From assembly GCF_014698035.1 (NCBI RefSeq), contig NZ_JACJSF010000009.1, positions 1-64,000 of the forward strand: 64,000 nt of DNA. Reading direction: 5' to 3'. Shown here one piece after another: positions 18,840 through 27,348 of this stretch (position 1 is the first letter of the stretch; the number at the start of each line of letters is the position of its first letter). A program made the translations under genes and the position numbers. The stretch comes from Desmonostoc muscorum FACHB-395 (GTDB lineage: Bacteria > Cyanobacteriota > Cyanobacteriia > Cyanobacteriales > Nostocaceae). Under the pieces are notes generated by a model. The model saw only the letters and a program-made list of their open reading frames with translations, was not told where the DNA came from and ran no database searches.

Positions 18840-20162
18840 ATGAATTATAAGCCATATCTACAAATGCTTAATCTCTCAGAAAATAGTTTAATTTTAGTAG
18901 TGGATGATACCACTACAAATTTAGAAATTGTCTTTGACATATTAACGAATGTCGGCTTTAAAGTTATCACAGAAAATGATGGCAATAGGGCACTCAAGCA
19001 GGCTGAGTATCAATTACCTGACTTAATTTTATTAGATGTAATGATGCCGGGGATAGATGGATTTGAAACCTGTCAAAAGCTGAAAGAAAATTCAGCTACT
19101 TGTGATATTCCAGTAATTTTTATGACAGCTAATTCTGACACTAATAGTAAGGTGAAAGGTCTAAATATAGGTGCGGTCGATTATATTACTAAACCCTTTC
19201 ATGAAGAAGAATTGCTAGCTAGAATTAAAACCCATCTACAATTACGAAATCTCACAAAAACTTTAGAGAAACGAGTTGCAGAAAGGACAGCAGCTTTGTC
19301 TAGGGCATTAAAAGACCTACAAGAGTCTCAACTTCAGCTTGTACAGACAGAAAAAATGTCTGCTCTTGGCCAATTAGTAGCAGGAGTTGCTCATGAAATT
19401 AATAATCCAGTTGGTTTCATTCATGGCAATCTCGGACATGCTTCAGTATATTTCCAAGACATGGCTAATATTATTAACCTCTATCAGCAACACTATCCTA
19501 ATCCAGTACCAGAAATCCAAGAGGAAATTGCAGGGATAGATTTGAAGTATATACTTTCTGATCTACCTAACTTAATTTCTTCAATGAAAGAGGGTGTACA
19601 GCGCATTCGTAATATTAGTACTAGTCTGAGAATTTTCTCTCGTGCAGATAGCGATCGCAAAGTTTTTTGCAACATTCATGATGGCATCGACAGTACAATT
19701 ATGATTCTCAAACACCGCTTAAAAGCATCCGAGGCTCGACCCGATATTAAAATAGTTAAAAGTTACGATATTTTGCCAGATTTAGAATGCTTTATCGGAC
19801 AGTTAAATCAGGTATTTATGAATTTATTAGCTAATGCTATTGATGCTTTAGAGGAGTCTAATATAGGACGAACTTATATTGAAATTGAAGCAAATCCTAA
19901 TGAAATTCTGATTCAGACTACTCTTACCGAAGACAATAATTATATTTTAATTCGGATTAAAGATAATGGGGTAGGGATGTCGGCTGATGTCCAGGAAAAA
20001 ATCTTTGACCATTTATTCACCACTAAGTCTGTGGGTCAAGGTACAGGATTAGGATTATCAATTGCTCGCCATATTGTTGTCGAAAAACATGGAGGAACCC
20101 TGGAGGTAAATTCAGGACTAGGAAACGGTTCAGAATTTATTATTAAACTTCCCGTTTCCTAA
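18840..20162 (+). CDS. Receiver - histidine kinase hybrid
   Basis: A 440-residue soluble protein. An N-terminal receiver (residues about 15-135) has the acidic pair VVDD, phospho-acceptor Asp near 65 (LILLDVMMPG) and Lys in ITKPFH. A short coiled coil leads to HisKA with His near 184 (GVAHEINNP) and HATPase (NAIDALE, IKDNGVGM, GTGLGLS). The receiver-first order suggests that the kinase activity is gated by an upstream phosphodonor. The transmitter is nearly the same module as in the giant kinase and the PAS kinase of this island. It is divergent from the terpene synthase and lies upstream of the FIST remnant and MetOD1 gene. Confidence 0.93.
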   Translation: MNYKPYLQMLNLSENSLILVVDDTTTNLEIVFDILTNVGFKVITENDGNRALKQAEYQLPDLILLDVMMPGIDGFETCQKLKENSATCDIPVIFMTANSDTNSKVKGLNIGAVDYITKPFHEEELLARIKTHLQLRNLTKTLEKRVAERTAALSRALKDLQESQLQLVQTEKMSALGQLVAGVAHEINNPVGFIHGNLGHASVYFQDMANIINLYQQHYPNPVPEIQEEIAGIDLKYILSDLPNLISSMKEGVQRIRNISTSLRIFSRADSDRKVFCNIHDGIDSTIMILKHRLKASEARPDIKIVKSYDILPDLECFIGQLNQVFMNLLANAIDALEESNIGRTYIEIEANPNEILIQTTLTEDNNYILIRIKDNGVGMSADVQEKIFDHLFTTKSVGQGTGLGLSIARHIVVEKHGGTLEVNSGLGNGSEFIIKLPVS

Positions 20163-20191
20163 TCATACTAAGTGCTATTATCGGAACCTTT

Positions 20192-20344
20192 ATGTTTAAA
20201 ACAGTAGTAGGTCACGGTAACAATCCAGATTCTCTATCAGCAGTTGAAGAAGTTCTTCAGCAATGTGTTAGTTCCCTTGGAGGAGTCTATCAATTATTCA
20301 AATTAATATTAGTTAAAATAAATGTTCAATGTAGAATCAGGTGA
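20192..20344 (+). pseudogene. FIST-domain sensor remnant
   Basis: Fifty codons start MFKTVVGHGNNPDSLSAVEE, the characteristic beginning of the FIST_N domain, a ligand-binding sensory domain. After LGGV the reading becomes unlike FIST and stops. A complete FIST protein has about 380-400 residues, so this is a 5' stump left by a deletion. FIST genes commonly sit beside kinases and MetOD1-type genes, which matches the neighbours here. Confidence 0.65.
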
Positions 20345-20493
20345 TCGTGACCGAATAAATTGTGATCGCTATCACAATTTATTATAAACACAAGCAAGCA
20401 CCAAATCTTCTAAAGAAAGTTATCAAGCAGTTACTTTATGGTCATTTTGGGGAACTCTATAACTGTAGTTCCCAAATTGTATGCTTAAAATTT

Positions 20494-21036
20494 ATGACCA
20501 ATGCACTTAATCATTCCATAGCTACGCTTAATCTTTCTTTAGAACGCGATATATTTTTACGTACACTCATCAGAGAATTATCTGGCACTTTGCAGGATGT
20601 AGTTGGCTTAGAAGAAGCTTCTGGATTTATTAGCGTAGTTGGTGAAAGGATGGCTACGCAGCTTGACCAAGATTACAAATCTGCTCTGGAAGTCTCCAAA
20701 CTATCTCGTAAGCAGGTCGCTGATGTCTTGATTGATTTAAAAAAACGCATTCAGGGCGATTTTTATGTTGTTGAGCAGGATGATGAAAAAATTGTCTTTG
20801 GCAACCGCGTCTGCCCATTTGGGGAAAAAGTGCTTAATCGCCCTGCCATGTGTATGATGACTTCAAACGTCTTTGGGACGATCGCAGCGAATAATCTGGG
20901 ATATGCGAAAGTAGAATTGCAAGAAACAATAGCACAGGGTGCTTCTGGATGCAAAGTTATTGTTTACTTAAAATTTACAGAAGAGGCAGAAGATGCAGAA
21001 GGTCGAGAATACTTTAGGGGACTAGAATCTGTATAA
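20494..21036 (+). CDS. MetOD1 (metanogen output domain 1) protein
   Basis: A 180-residue single-domain protein resembling the MetOD1 family, a V4R-related output or sensor domain found beside histidine kinases. Conserved-looking features are the [11 protein letters not shown] segment, the CPFGEKV motif, a second Cys pair region ([13 protein letters not shown]) and [11 protein letters not shown] near the end. The cysteines could bind metal or respond to redox. I start it at ATG 20494. The longer frame from GTG 20362 adds 44 residues that read through poor sequence after the FIST remnant. It is 40 bp upstream of the PAS kinase and probably co-transcribed with it, which suggests that it feeds that kinase. 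Confidence 0.75.
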   Translation: MTNALNHSIATLNLSLERDIFLRTLIRELSGTLQDVVGLEEASGFISVVGERMATQLDQDYKSALEVSKLSRKQVADVLIDLKKRIQGDFYVVEQDDEKIVFGNRVCPFGEKVLNRPAMCMMTSNVFGTIAANNLGYAKVELQETIAQGASGCKVIVYLKFTEEAEDAEGREYFRGLESV

Positions 21037-21075
21037 ACTCTTCATCACTAAACTAACCGTAGGATACAAGCTTGA

Positions 21076-22482
21076 GTGCAGATATGTAAATTAGAATCGA
21101 ACCCTGAAATTGGAAGCCCCATGACTCCTGAACAATTTCTTGAATTTGCCAGAGTTTTACCAGAACCTTTACTCCTGGTCAGTGGAGAAGGTCAGTTGTT
21201 AGCGACCAATCAACCAGTAGCAGATATGCTGGGGTTACGTCGTCAAGAACTGCGGGGAAAAATGCTTATTGAACTTGTAACTCAGGCTACTGACGATGTT
21301 ATAAAGTACCTGCAAGCTTGTTCAAGTAGTAGAGCAATGGTTATTGGCTCCTTGACTTTACGAAAGAATGATGGACAAACGTTAATATGTCGTAGCCAAG
21401 GAGCTGTTATTCAACCTTGGTCTCCTGAATCTTCAAGTTTAATTCTCTTACGCTTAGAAAATAGAACTTTAGCTAGCAGTAATTTTGTTCTTCTAAACCA
21501 GAAAATCGATGAGTTAGCAAAAGAAGTTCAGAGACGTAAACAAGCAGAAGAAGCGCTCTGGAAAGCTAATCAAGAGTTAGAAATTCGGGTTGAGGAACGG
21601 ACAACTGCTTTACAAGAAACATTAAAGGAACTACAACTGACCCAAACTCAACTTATCCAATCTGAGAAAATGTCTAGTTTAGGTCAGATGGTCGCTGGTA
21701 TTGCCCATGAAATTAATAACCCGGTTAGTTTTATTCATGGGAACCTCCACCATGCTCATCAGTATACTGATGATTTACTAAAATTGGTGCAAATTTATCA
21801 ACAAGTTTGTCCAAATACTCCTCCAGAAATTCAACAGAAACTAGAAGAAATAGACTTAAATTTTCTGATTAAAGATATAACTAAACTCTTCCAGTCAATG
21901 ACAGTGGGAACAGAGAGAATTCAGCAAATTGTTAAATCACTACGTAATTTTTCGAGACTAGATGAAGCAGAACTTAAAACAGTTGATATTCACGAAGGAA
22001 TTGATAGTGCTTTAATGATTTTGGAGCATCGACTGCAAGCTAGGCATGAGTACCCAGAAATCAAAGTCATTAAAAAATATAGTCAGCTACCTAATGTAAC
22101 TTGCTATCCTGGTCAACTTAATCAAGTGTTTATGAATATTCTTGCTAATGCGATCGATGCACTTGAGGCGCTAGCGGTCAATTCACAAACAACGGACAAT
22201 CAAAAGCTGACAAATAATAATCCCCAAATTCAAATCAAAACTGAGGTAATCAATGAAAAATGGATTGCGGTTAGTATTGCTGATAATGGTTTAGGAATAG
22301 ATGAACAAGTTCACTCAAAGGTGTTCGATCCATTTTTCACTACTAAAACCGTGGGTAAAGGCACAGGACTAGGGCTATCTGTAAGCTATCAAATTATAGT
22401 TGAAAAACATGGCGGACAACTGAGCTGTTTTTCTGTTCCAGGAAAAGGTGCAGAATTTGTTATCAAGATACCTGTTAACTAA
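21076..22482 (+). CDS. PAS-domain histidine kinase
   Basis: A 468-residue soluble kinase. A PAS domain spans residues about 18-135 (LLVSGEGQLLATNQPVADML). A coiled coil (about 145-195) leads to HisKA with His near 211 (GIAHEINNP), then HATPase with NAIDALE, IADNGLGI and GTGLGLS. A GTG at 21076 gives this length; an in-frame ATG at 21121 with GGAAG just upstream is an equally good start and would remove 15 residues. No receiver domain is present, so phosphate must go to a separate regulator. It follows the MetOD1 gene by 40 bp and is likely its signalling partner. Confidence 0.92.
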   Translation: MQICKLESNPEIGSPMTPEQFLEFARVLPEPLLLVSGEGQLLATNQPVADMLGLRRQELRGKMLIELVTQATDDVIKYLQACSSSRAMVIGSLTLRKNDGQTLICRSQGAVIQPWSPESSSLILLRLENRTLASSNFVLLNQKIDELAKEVQRRKQAEEALWKANQELEIRVEERTTALQETLKELQLTQTQLIQSEKMSSLGQMVAGIAHEINNPVSFIHGNLHHAHQYTDDLLKLVQIYQQVCPNTPPEIQQKLEEIDLNFLIKDITKLFQSMTVGTERIQQIVKSLRNFSRLDEAELKTVDIHEGIDSALMILEHRLQARHEYPEIKVIKKYSQLPNVTCYPGQLNQVFMNILANAIDALEALAVNSQTTDNQKLTNNNPQIQIKTEVINEKWIAVSIADNGLGIDEQVHSKVFDPFFTTKTVGKGTGLGLSVSYQIIVEKHGGQLSCFSVPGKGAEFVIKIPVN

Positions 22483-22497
22483 GTCTCATAAAATTTT

Positions 22498-22544
22498 AGG
22501 ACTTACATAAAACACTTCTAGGGGCATTGTTTTGCGTAAGTCCT
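22498..22544. repeat. 47-bp element with 16-bp inverted ends
   Basis: AGGACTTACATAAAAC at 22498-22513 is the reverse complement, with two mismatches, of GTTTTGCGTAAGTCCT at 22529-22544. The same GCGTAAGTCCTATA end recurs at about 53183-53196, and a diverged form occurs near 9383. It looks like a minimal mobile element of a dispersed family. Confidence 0.7.
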
Positions 22545-22590
22545 ATAGGTATATCTTCATGCGGAATTAGTATTAAGAGATACGAAGAAT

Positions 22591-22616
22591 GCCTGTCTGC
22601 TAATTAGCAAACAGGC
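22591..22616. terminator. Hairpin between convergent PAS kinase and ndhB
   Basis: GCCTGT..TGCTAATTAGCA..ACAGGC folds into a 12-bp interrupted stem. It lies between the stop codons of two convergent genes and probably ends both transcripts, although neither side has a long T-run. Confidence 0.55.
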
Positions 22617-22650
22617 GTGTCTTAGAGTACAAAGTTATATTGAGAATCGG

Positions 22651-24255
22651 TTAAATCTTAGCGATAGAATCAACTGAGGGTTGAGACTGACTAACCGAAT
22701 CTAACTTTGGCAAAAGCAGCAGATTTTGTGCTTCTACATGACTGTTGATTGTTGCTTGCAAAAATGGGGTATTGGAGATGGAATTGTTAGCCAATGTAAA
22801 CAGTGGATTTGACAAAATCCCTGCTAGGGAAGTGGCAATTAATGTTATTACCAACCCGACTTGCAAAGGTCTTAGTCCAGGCAAATCCCAACGCACTTGT
22901 GGATAATTCTTCACCGCGTCGGACATTTCATGGGGTTCTTTGACTACCATCATCTTAACTACGCGAATGTAGTAGTAGATGGAGACGACGGTGGTAACTA
23001 AGCCCAGTAAGACTAACCAATAAAGTCCTGCTTGCCAACCAGCCCAGAATAAGTAAATCTTGCCGAAAAACCCAGCTAATGGTGGAATACCACCCAAGGA
23101 AAGCAGGGCAATACTCAACCCCAATGTTAGGAGTGGGTCTTTTTGATATAAGCCGGAGTATTCGGCAATCTGGTCAGTTCCTGTCCGCAGTGAGAACAGG
23201 ATGATGCAGGTAAAGCCGCACAGGTTCATGAACAAGTAAACCAGTAGGTAAAATATCATACTGGCATACCCAGCTTGTGTCCCAGCAATCAAGCCAATCA
23301 TCACAAACCCAGCTTGGGCAATGGATGAATAAGCTAGCATTCGTTTCATGCTGGTTTGGGCTAGGGCGACTACATTACCCAAAATCATGCTGAGAACGGC
23401 TAAAGCAGTGAAGACAAATCTCCACTCGTCTGCAACAAGAGGGAAGGCTGTTGTCAGCAAGCGGATGGCTAGGGCAAACCCAGCTGCTTTGGAACCAACA
23501 GATAAAAAGGCGATGACTGGGGTGGGAGCGCCTTCGTAAACGTCTGGTGTCCACTGGTGGAAGGGTGCAGCGGAGATTTTAAAGCCAATACCTGCGATCG
23601 CAAAAACCAGGGCAATCACTAAACCTAAAGATTGTCCCAGTTTCGCTGTGGCAATGCCATTTGCGATCGCACTTAATTCAGTTTGTCCTCCAGATAATCC
23701 ATACAGCAGTGATACACCGTACAAAAATACTGCTGTACTGGAAGCTCCAATTAACAGGTATTTCAGCGCTGCTTCATTGGAGCGGGGGTCACGCTTGGTA
23801 TAACCTGTCAGCAAGTAAGAGGAAATACTCAGGGTTTCTAGGGAGATGAAAATCATCACCAACTCACTAGCCCCGGATAAAAACATCCCTCCTAAAGTAG
23901 CACTCAGCAAAATAGCGATGAATTCGGCTAAAGGAGTGCCGCTTTGATCGACGTAGCGAATTGACATCAGTATAGTCACAGCCGCAGACAAGGCAATGAT
24001 GCCGCGAAAGACGATACTCAGGTCATCACCATTAAAGCCACCGGTAAAAGAGATGGGATTAGGATTGTCCCATTGAAAATATAGGGCGACAATGGAAGCA
24101 AATAAACCTGCGATCGCTAGATATCCAATCCAGCGCGCGGATGTACGCCCCAAAATCAAATCAACAATCAAAACCCCCAAGAGGGTGAGAATAACAATCC
24201 CCTCTGGCAAAATCGTTCCAGCGTTCAACTGGGATGCAATATTAGCAAAATCCAT
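22651..24255 (-). CDS. ndhB: NAD(P)H-quinone oxidoreductase subunit 2 (NdhB)
   Basis: A 534-residue, highly hydrophobic membrane protein with about 14 transmembrane helices. It is one of the three antiporter-like proton-pumping subunits of cyanobacterial NDH-1 in the thylakoid membrane. Typical NdhB segments are visible: [20 protein letters not shown] at the start, [19 protein letters not shown] (membrane Glu), [16 protein letters not shown] with the conserved Lys, [20 protein letters not shown], and [19 protein letters not shown]-1 drives respiration, cyclic electron flow round PSI and, in some variants, CO2 uptake. It is a single-gene transcription unit here; other ndh genes are not in the window. 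Confidence 0.96.
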   Translation of the reverse strand: MDFANIASQLNAGTILPEGIVILTLLGVLIVDLILGRTSARWIGYLAIAGLFASIVALYFQWDNPNPISFTGGFNGDDLSIVFRGIIALSAAVTILMSIRYVDQSGTPLAEFIAILLSATLGGMFLSGASELVMIFISLETLSISSYLLTGYTKRDPRSNEAALKYLLIGASSTAVFLYGVSLLYGLSGGQTELSAIANGIATAKLGQSLGLVIALVFAIAGIGFKISAAPFHQWTPDVYEGAPTPVIAFLSVGSKAAGFALAIRLLTTAFPLVADEWRFVFTALAVLSMILGNVVALAQTSMKRMLAYSSIAQAGFVMIGLIAGTQAGYASMIFYLLVYLFMNLCGFTCIILFSLRTGTDQIAEYSGLYQKDPLLTLGLSIALLSLGGIPPLAGFFGKIYLFWAGWQAGLYWLVLLGLVTTVVSIYYYIRVVKMMVVKEPHEMSDAVKNYPQVRWDLPGLRPLQVGLVITLIATSLAGILSNPLFTLANNSISNTPFLQATINSHVEAQNLLLLPKLDSVSQSQPSVDSIAKI

Positions 24256-24598
24256 GAGATGTATAGGTTTTGGCGATTAGACATTAAGGCTAACTCTGTT
24301 CACTCTAGCAAGTTTTCTAATCCCCGGACTAGCTCTTTGAACAAGAGCTTAACAGCTTGGGTGCAGATTGCGATCGCCTACGGCATACTGTTCGCGTTCG
24401 CACCAACTTCACTAGCTTACCAGCAGGTTTCTCAGTATTTAGCGATTCACCTAAATACTTTCCTACTTGGTTTTTAAGGTATGACCTTAATTAAATAATG
24501 ATGCCGCAGTTGCGATCGCTATGTACAAAAAGCTAATTAATAATTAATAAGGGCACAGGATTGCTGTGCCCCTACAAGATTCATAACTTTTAACTTTA
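24256..24598. other. Gene-free stretch, 343 bp
   Basis: This separates ndhB from the small exported protein gene, both on the minus strand. A 72-codon frame on the plus strand (24259-24477) shows no family features. A dispersed hairpin lies at 24551-24571. Confidence 0.5.
24551..24571 (-). terminator. Hairpin after the small exported protein gene
   Basis: GGGCACAG and CTGTGCCC pair across five bases. Read on the minus strand, the stem lies 28 bp after the stop at 24599 and is followed by TTATTAATTATTAATT. It could serve as terminator; the stem itself resembles a dispersed repeat common in cyanobacteria. Confidence 0.55.
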
Positions 24599-24871
24599 TT
24601 AAAAACCGACTGATGGCAGCTTGCCTTGTAGCGATTGAAATTTAGACTGAACACAGTTTGTACAATTGCAACCAACTTGATCAATAATCGGATTGGATGT
24701 TTGAATCAAGTTCGGGGTTGCCAGATCAGAAATTTGTTGTGTAGACGCTACAGTAACAACTTGTGTAGCATCTAGAGATTTGAGGCTGGATGCGTTTACT
24801 GGATTAACTATCAGCAGCATGGATACCAGAAATGCGGGAAAAGCAAGTAAAATCAGTTTCACTATGTTCAT
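24599..24871 (-). CDS. Small exported protein with CxCxxC motif
   Basis: A 90-residue protein with a typical signal peptide (a lysine, then LILLAFPAFLVSMLLIV, with likely cleavage after VNA). The mature part of about 60 residues is Ser/Thr/Gln-rich and carries GCNCTNCVQ near the C-terminus, a CxCxxC arrangement suited to metal binding or disulfide formation. I recognise it only as a cyanobacterial hypothetical type. Its location would be the periplasm or thylakoid lumen. It stands alone between ndhB and the WD40/COG0523 pair. Confidence 0.7.
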   Translation of the reverse strand: MNIVKLILLAFPAFLVSMLLIVNPVNASSLKSLDATQVVTVASTQQISDLATPNLIQTSNPIIDQVGCNCTNCVQSKFQSLQGKLPSVGF

Positions 24872-24949
24872 AATTTACACAAAAATACCTTTGGTGATAC
24901 AGCATAACCAATAAATTGCCGAGGTTCAACTTTAATTACTGAGTATCAT

Positions 24950-26008
24950 TTAACTGCGCCCAAATCCTTGACCTCGTAAAACCTTTGACCAAATAACCAA
25001 TTCACCTTGCTCACCGCCTGCGGCCAGTAACTTGCCTTGGGGATGCCAAGCTAAGGTCGAAAATCCTCCTGAGACACCTGTGATAATTTGAGATACTTCC
25101 TTGGCTTGGTTCCACAAACACAACCAGCCGTCAGCCGCAGCAGAAGCGAGAAGAAAACTTTTTGGTGCAAAGGCGATCGCATTAATCACACCCACATGAT
25201 TAGTTAATACTCGTGCTTCCCAACCTAAAGTATCATCCTCTAGTTTCTCCCACACCACAATACCTTCAACGCTGGAAGATGCCAGGATTGGCGCACCCAC
25301 TTTGGTAATAGCTTCTGACCATGCCAATTGGCGAATTTTTCCAGGGAAACCACGCATCACCCAAGGGTCGGGGTTGTTCCATTCCAAAACGGTGACACTA
25401 CGATCCATATTGCCAGAAGCGAGGAATTTACCATCGGGCGACCAAGCCATAGCTAAACTGACAGTAGTCATATCTAAGCTGTATGGTTCTTCATCCCAGT
25501 TTTGACTATGCCAAATCTTGACTCCCTTATAACCACTAATGGCTAAGTATTGTCCGTCAATGCGCCAATCTATACCCAATACGGAAGAGTTGTCAAAATT
25601 CAGCGTCACGACAATTTCACGAGTATCTGCATCCCAAACTTGCACGTAACGCCCCAAACTAAAAGCCAGTTGATTGCTGGTGTAATTCCAAGCTAGCTTG
25701 TCAACCCATGCAGGGGCATTTTCCAAGGTGGCGATTAATTCAGTATTCTGCCAAATTTTTACTTGTCCATCCTGTCCGCCAACAGCTAAAAATTTTCCAT
25801 CCGGGGAAAAGGCGAGACAGTCTACTGATTTACCGTTACCAGCTTGTAAAGTTGTGAGTTCGCCATCATTCCACAGAACGACTTCACCGGCGGCGGAAGT
25901 TGCTGCTAAAGTTTTACCTTGTGGCGACCAAGCGATCGCAGTTACATAATCTGAAAGTGTCCCCGAATAGTGTTGTTCAAATTCCTTTGATTTGGTTGTG
26001 GTGTTCAT
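24950..26008 (-). CDS. WD40-repeat protein, partner of COG0523 chaperone
   Basis: A 352-residue protein made of about seven WD40 blades. Recurrent units such as AWSPQGKTLAATSAAGEVVLW, DGKFLAVGGQDGQVKIW and AFAPKSFLLASAAADGWLCLW cover nearly the whole length, so it should fold as one beta-propeller. I start it at ATG 26008 (MNTTTKSKEF). The longer frame begins inside the GGGGAAT heptamer repeat and is unlikely to be translated. No signal peptide is present. It follows the COG0523 GTPase gene on the same strand (74 bp between coding regions), so it probably shares its zinc-responsive promoter. A scaffold or delivery partner role is inferred only from this pairing. Confidence 0.85.
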   Translation of the reverse strand: MNTTTKSKEFEQHYSGTLSDYVTAIAWSPQGKTLAATSAAGEVVLWNDGELTTLQAGNGKSVDCLAFSPDGKFLAVGGQDGQVKIWQNTELIATLENAPAWVDKLAWNYTSNQLAFSLGRYVQVWDADTREIVVTLNFDNSSVLGIDWRIDGQYLAISGYKGVKIWHSQNWDEEPYSLDMTTVSLAMAWSPDGKFLASGNMDRSVTVLEWNNPDPWVMRGFPGKIRQLAWSEAITKVGAPILASSSVEGIVVWEKLEDDTLGWEARVLTNHVGVINAIAFAPKSFLLASAAADGWLCLWNQAKEVSQIITGVSGGFSTLAWHPQGKLLAAGGEQGELVIWSKVLRGQGFGRS

Positions 26009-26025
26009 ATTTGTAAAGGTGGAGT

Positions 26026-26055
26026 GGGGAATGGGGAATGGGGAATGGGGAATGG
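26026..26055. repeat. GGGGAAT heptamer repeat, four copies
   Basis: Four tandem GGGGAAT units plus GG, an STRR-type sequence between the COG0523 gene and the WD40 gene. Confidence 0.85.
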
Positions 26056-26082
26056 TAAATTCCCTACTTTCCACTCCCTAAC

Positions 26083-27054
26083 TTATGCTAGACAAGCGAG
26101 AAAATCTTGCTTGAGTTTTGCTGCATCAAGGTTGCGACCGATGAAGACTAGTTCATTTTTGGGAGTTTCGCTGGGTTTCCAGGGGCGATCGGGTTTGCCA
26201 TCAAATATCATGTGTACCCCTTGGAATACAAATCGATTATCTTCTCCAGCAATATTTAAAATGCCTTTCATCCGAAAAATATCGGGGCCTTGGGTACGCA
26301 GTAACTCCGAAAGCCAAGTGTTTAATTTTTCTCCATCAACTGCACCTGCTTCTACTAAAGCCACAGAATAGACAGTTTCATCGTGTACATGGGCATCTTC
26401 GCCTAAGAAATCTGGATCAATTTCTAATGCGCGTTCTAAATCAAAGGCTTTTACACCCAACAAAGCATCCATTCCTAGTTCAGAATTTTGGGTGCGGTAG
26501 ATTTTTGCGATCGCATTCATCGCCCGAATCCGTTTTTCTAATTCATCTAACTCTTCTGGTGCTACCAAATCTGTTTTATTAAGTAAAATTACATCAGCAA
26601 AGGCAATCTGTTCTTGGGCTTCGTCTGCATCCCAGTGCTGCCAAATATGCTTGGCATCTACCACCGTCACTACCGCATCTAGAGACAGTTGGCTTTGCAA
26701 ATCTTCATCAACAAAAAATGTCTGAATCACTGGTGCTGGATCGGCTAATCCAGTTGTTTCAATTACTAAATGGTCAAATTTATCGCGCCGCTTCATCAAA
26801 TTGCCAATGATGCGAATTAAATCGCCACGCACTGTACAACATATACAGCCATTATTCATTTCAAAAATTTCTTCATCTGCATCGATAATCAATTGATTAT
26901 CAATACCCACTTCCCCAAATTCATTGACAATCACAGCAACTTTTTTGCCGTGTTCGTAGGTGAGGATGTGATTGAGTAGAGTCGTTTTACCTGCTCCCAA
27001 GTAGCCTGTAAGAACAGTAACGGGAACTGAATTGTCGATTACGTCAGCCACCAT
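26083..27054 (-). CDS. COG0523 GTPase metallochaperone (CobW/ZNG1-like)
   Basis: A 323-residue G3E-family GTPase. Walker A is GYLGAGKT at 17-24. The COG0523 metal motif CxCC is Cys70, Cys72 and Cys73 in NNGCICCTVRGDLI. The guanine-specificity motif is NKTD near 159. The C-terminal CobW_C domain covers about 225-320. A short His/Asp-rich segment (GEDAHVHDE) could bind metal. Proteins of this group deliver zinc (or other metals) under limitation. A Zur-like box lies about 30 bp before the start, which argues for zinc control, as shown for the homologous gene in Anabaena. A role in cobalamin synthesis (true CobW) is less likely because no cob genes are nearby. Confidence 0.92.
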   Translation of the reverse strand: MVADVIDNSVPVTVLTGYLGAGKTTLLNHILTYEHGKKVAVIVNEFGEVGIDNQLIIDADEEIFEMNNGCICCTVRGDLIRIIGNLMKRRDKFDHLVIETTGLADPAPVIQTFFVDEDLQSQLSLDAVVTVVDAKHIWQHWDADEAQEQIAFADVILLNKTDLVAPEELDELEKRIRAMNAIAKIYRTQNSELGMDALLGVKAFDLERALEIDPDFLGEDAHVHDETVYSVALVEAGAVDGEKLNTWLSELLRTQGPDIFRMKGILNIAGEDNRFVFQGVHMIFDGKPDRPWKPSETPKNELVFIGRNLDAAKLKQDFLACLA

Positions 27055-27082
27055 ACTCTAAATTCCTCTTGTCTCACCTTAT

Positions 27083-27097
27083 GGATAATCATTATCG
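27083..27097. promoter_or_regulatory. Zur-box-like operator
   Basis: GATAATCATTATC is a perfect palindrome about a central C, closely matching the cyanobacterial Zur consensus core ATAATNATTAT. It lies about 29 bp upstream of the COG0523 start codon. In this position a bound repressor would block transcription of this gene and the WD40 gene behind it. Confidence 0.72.
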
Positions 27098-27170
27098 CCC
27101 ATGATAAATCTTTTTATATTTTTGTGCGAACTTGCTGTTATTTCTCTTTGTCAAAGTCATTTTTTTAACG

Positions 27171-27254
27171 AACCGCAGAGGCGCAGAGAGCGCAGAGAGA
27201 AAAAGTGCGAGAACTGCATTTGCTTCTCTCTGTGTCCTCTGCGCCTCTGCGGTT
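27171..27254. repeat. 84-bp inverted-repeat element (CGCAGAGG family)
   Basis: Perfect 18-bp arms AACCGCAGAGGCGCAGAG and its complement enclose 48 bp with further AGAGAG/CTCTCT pairing. The left flank (CAAAGTCA..TTTTTTAACG) matches the inside of the MITE at 53201-53313, so both belong to one dispersed family. Confidence 0.8.
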
Positions 27255-27348
27255 TAAAAGAATTTATTGACTAATATTTTTACCCATCTCGAAAGGGCTA
27301 GTTCTATAATCCTAGTCTCGCACCAAGGTGCAATGTAAAGATTTAATT

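Noticed and set aside
24259-24477. 72-codon plus-strand frame overlapping the ndhB start
   Set aside because: It begins inside the antisense of ndhB and shows no similarity or ribosome site.
26009-26074. N-terminal extension of the WD40 protein
   Set aside because: The extra 22 codons are read from the GGGGAAT heptamer repeat; the family-like start is ATG 26008.
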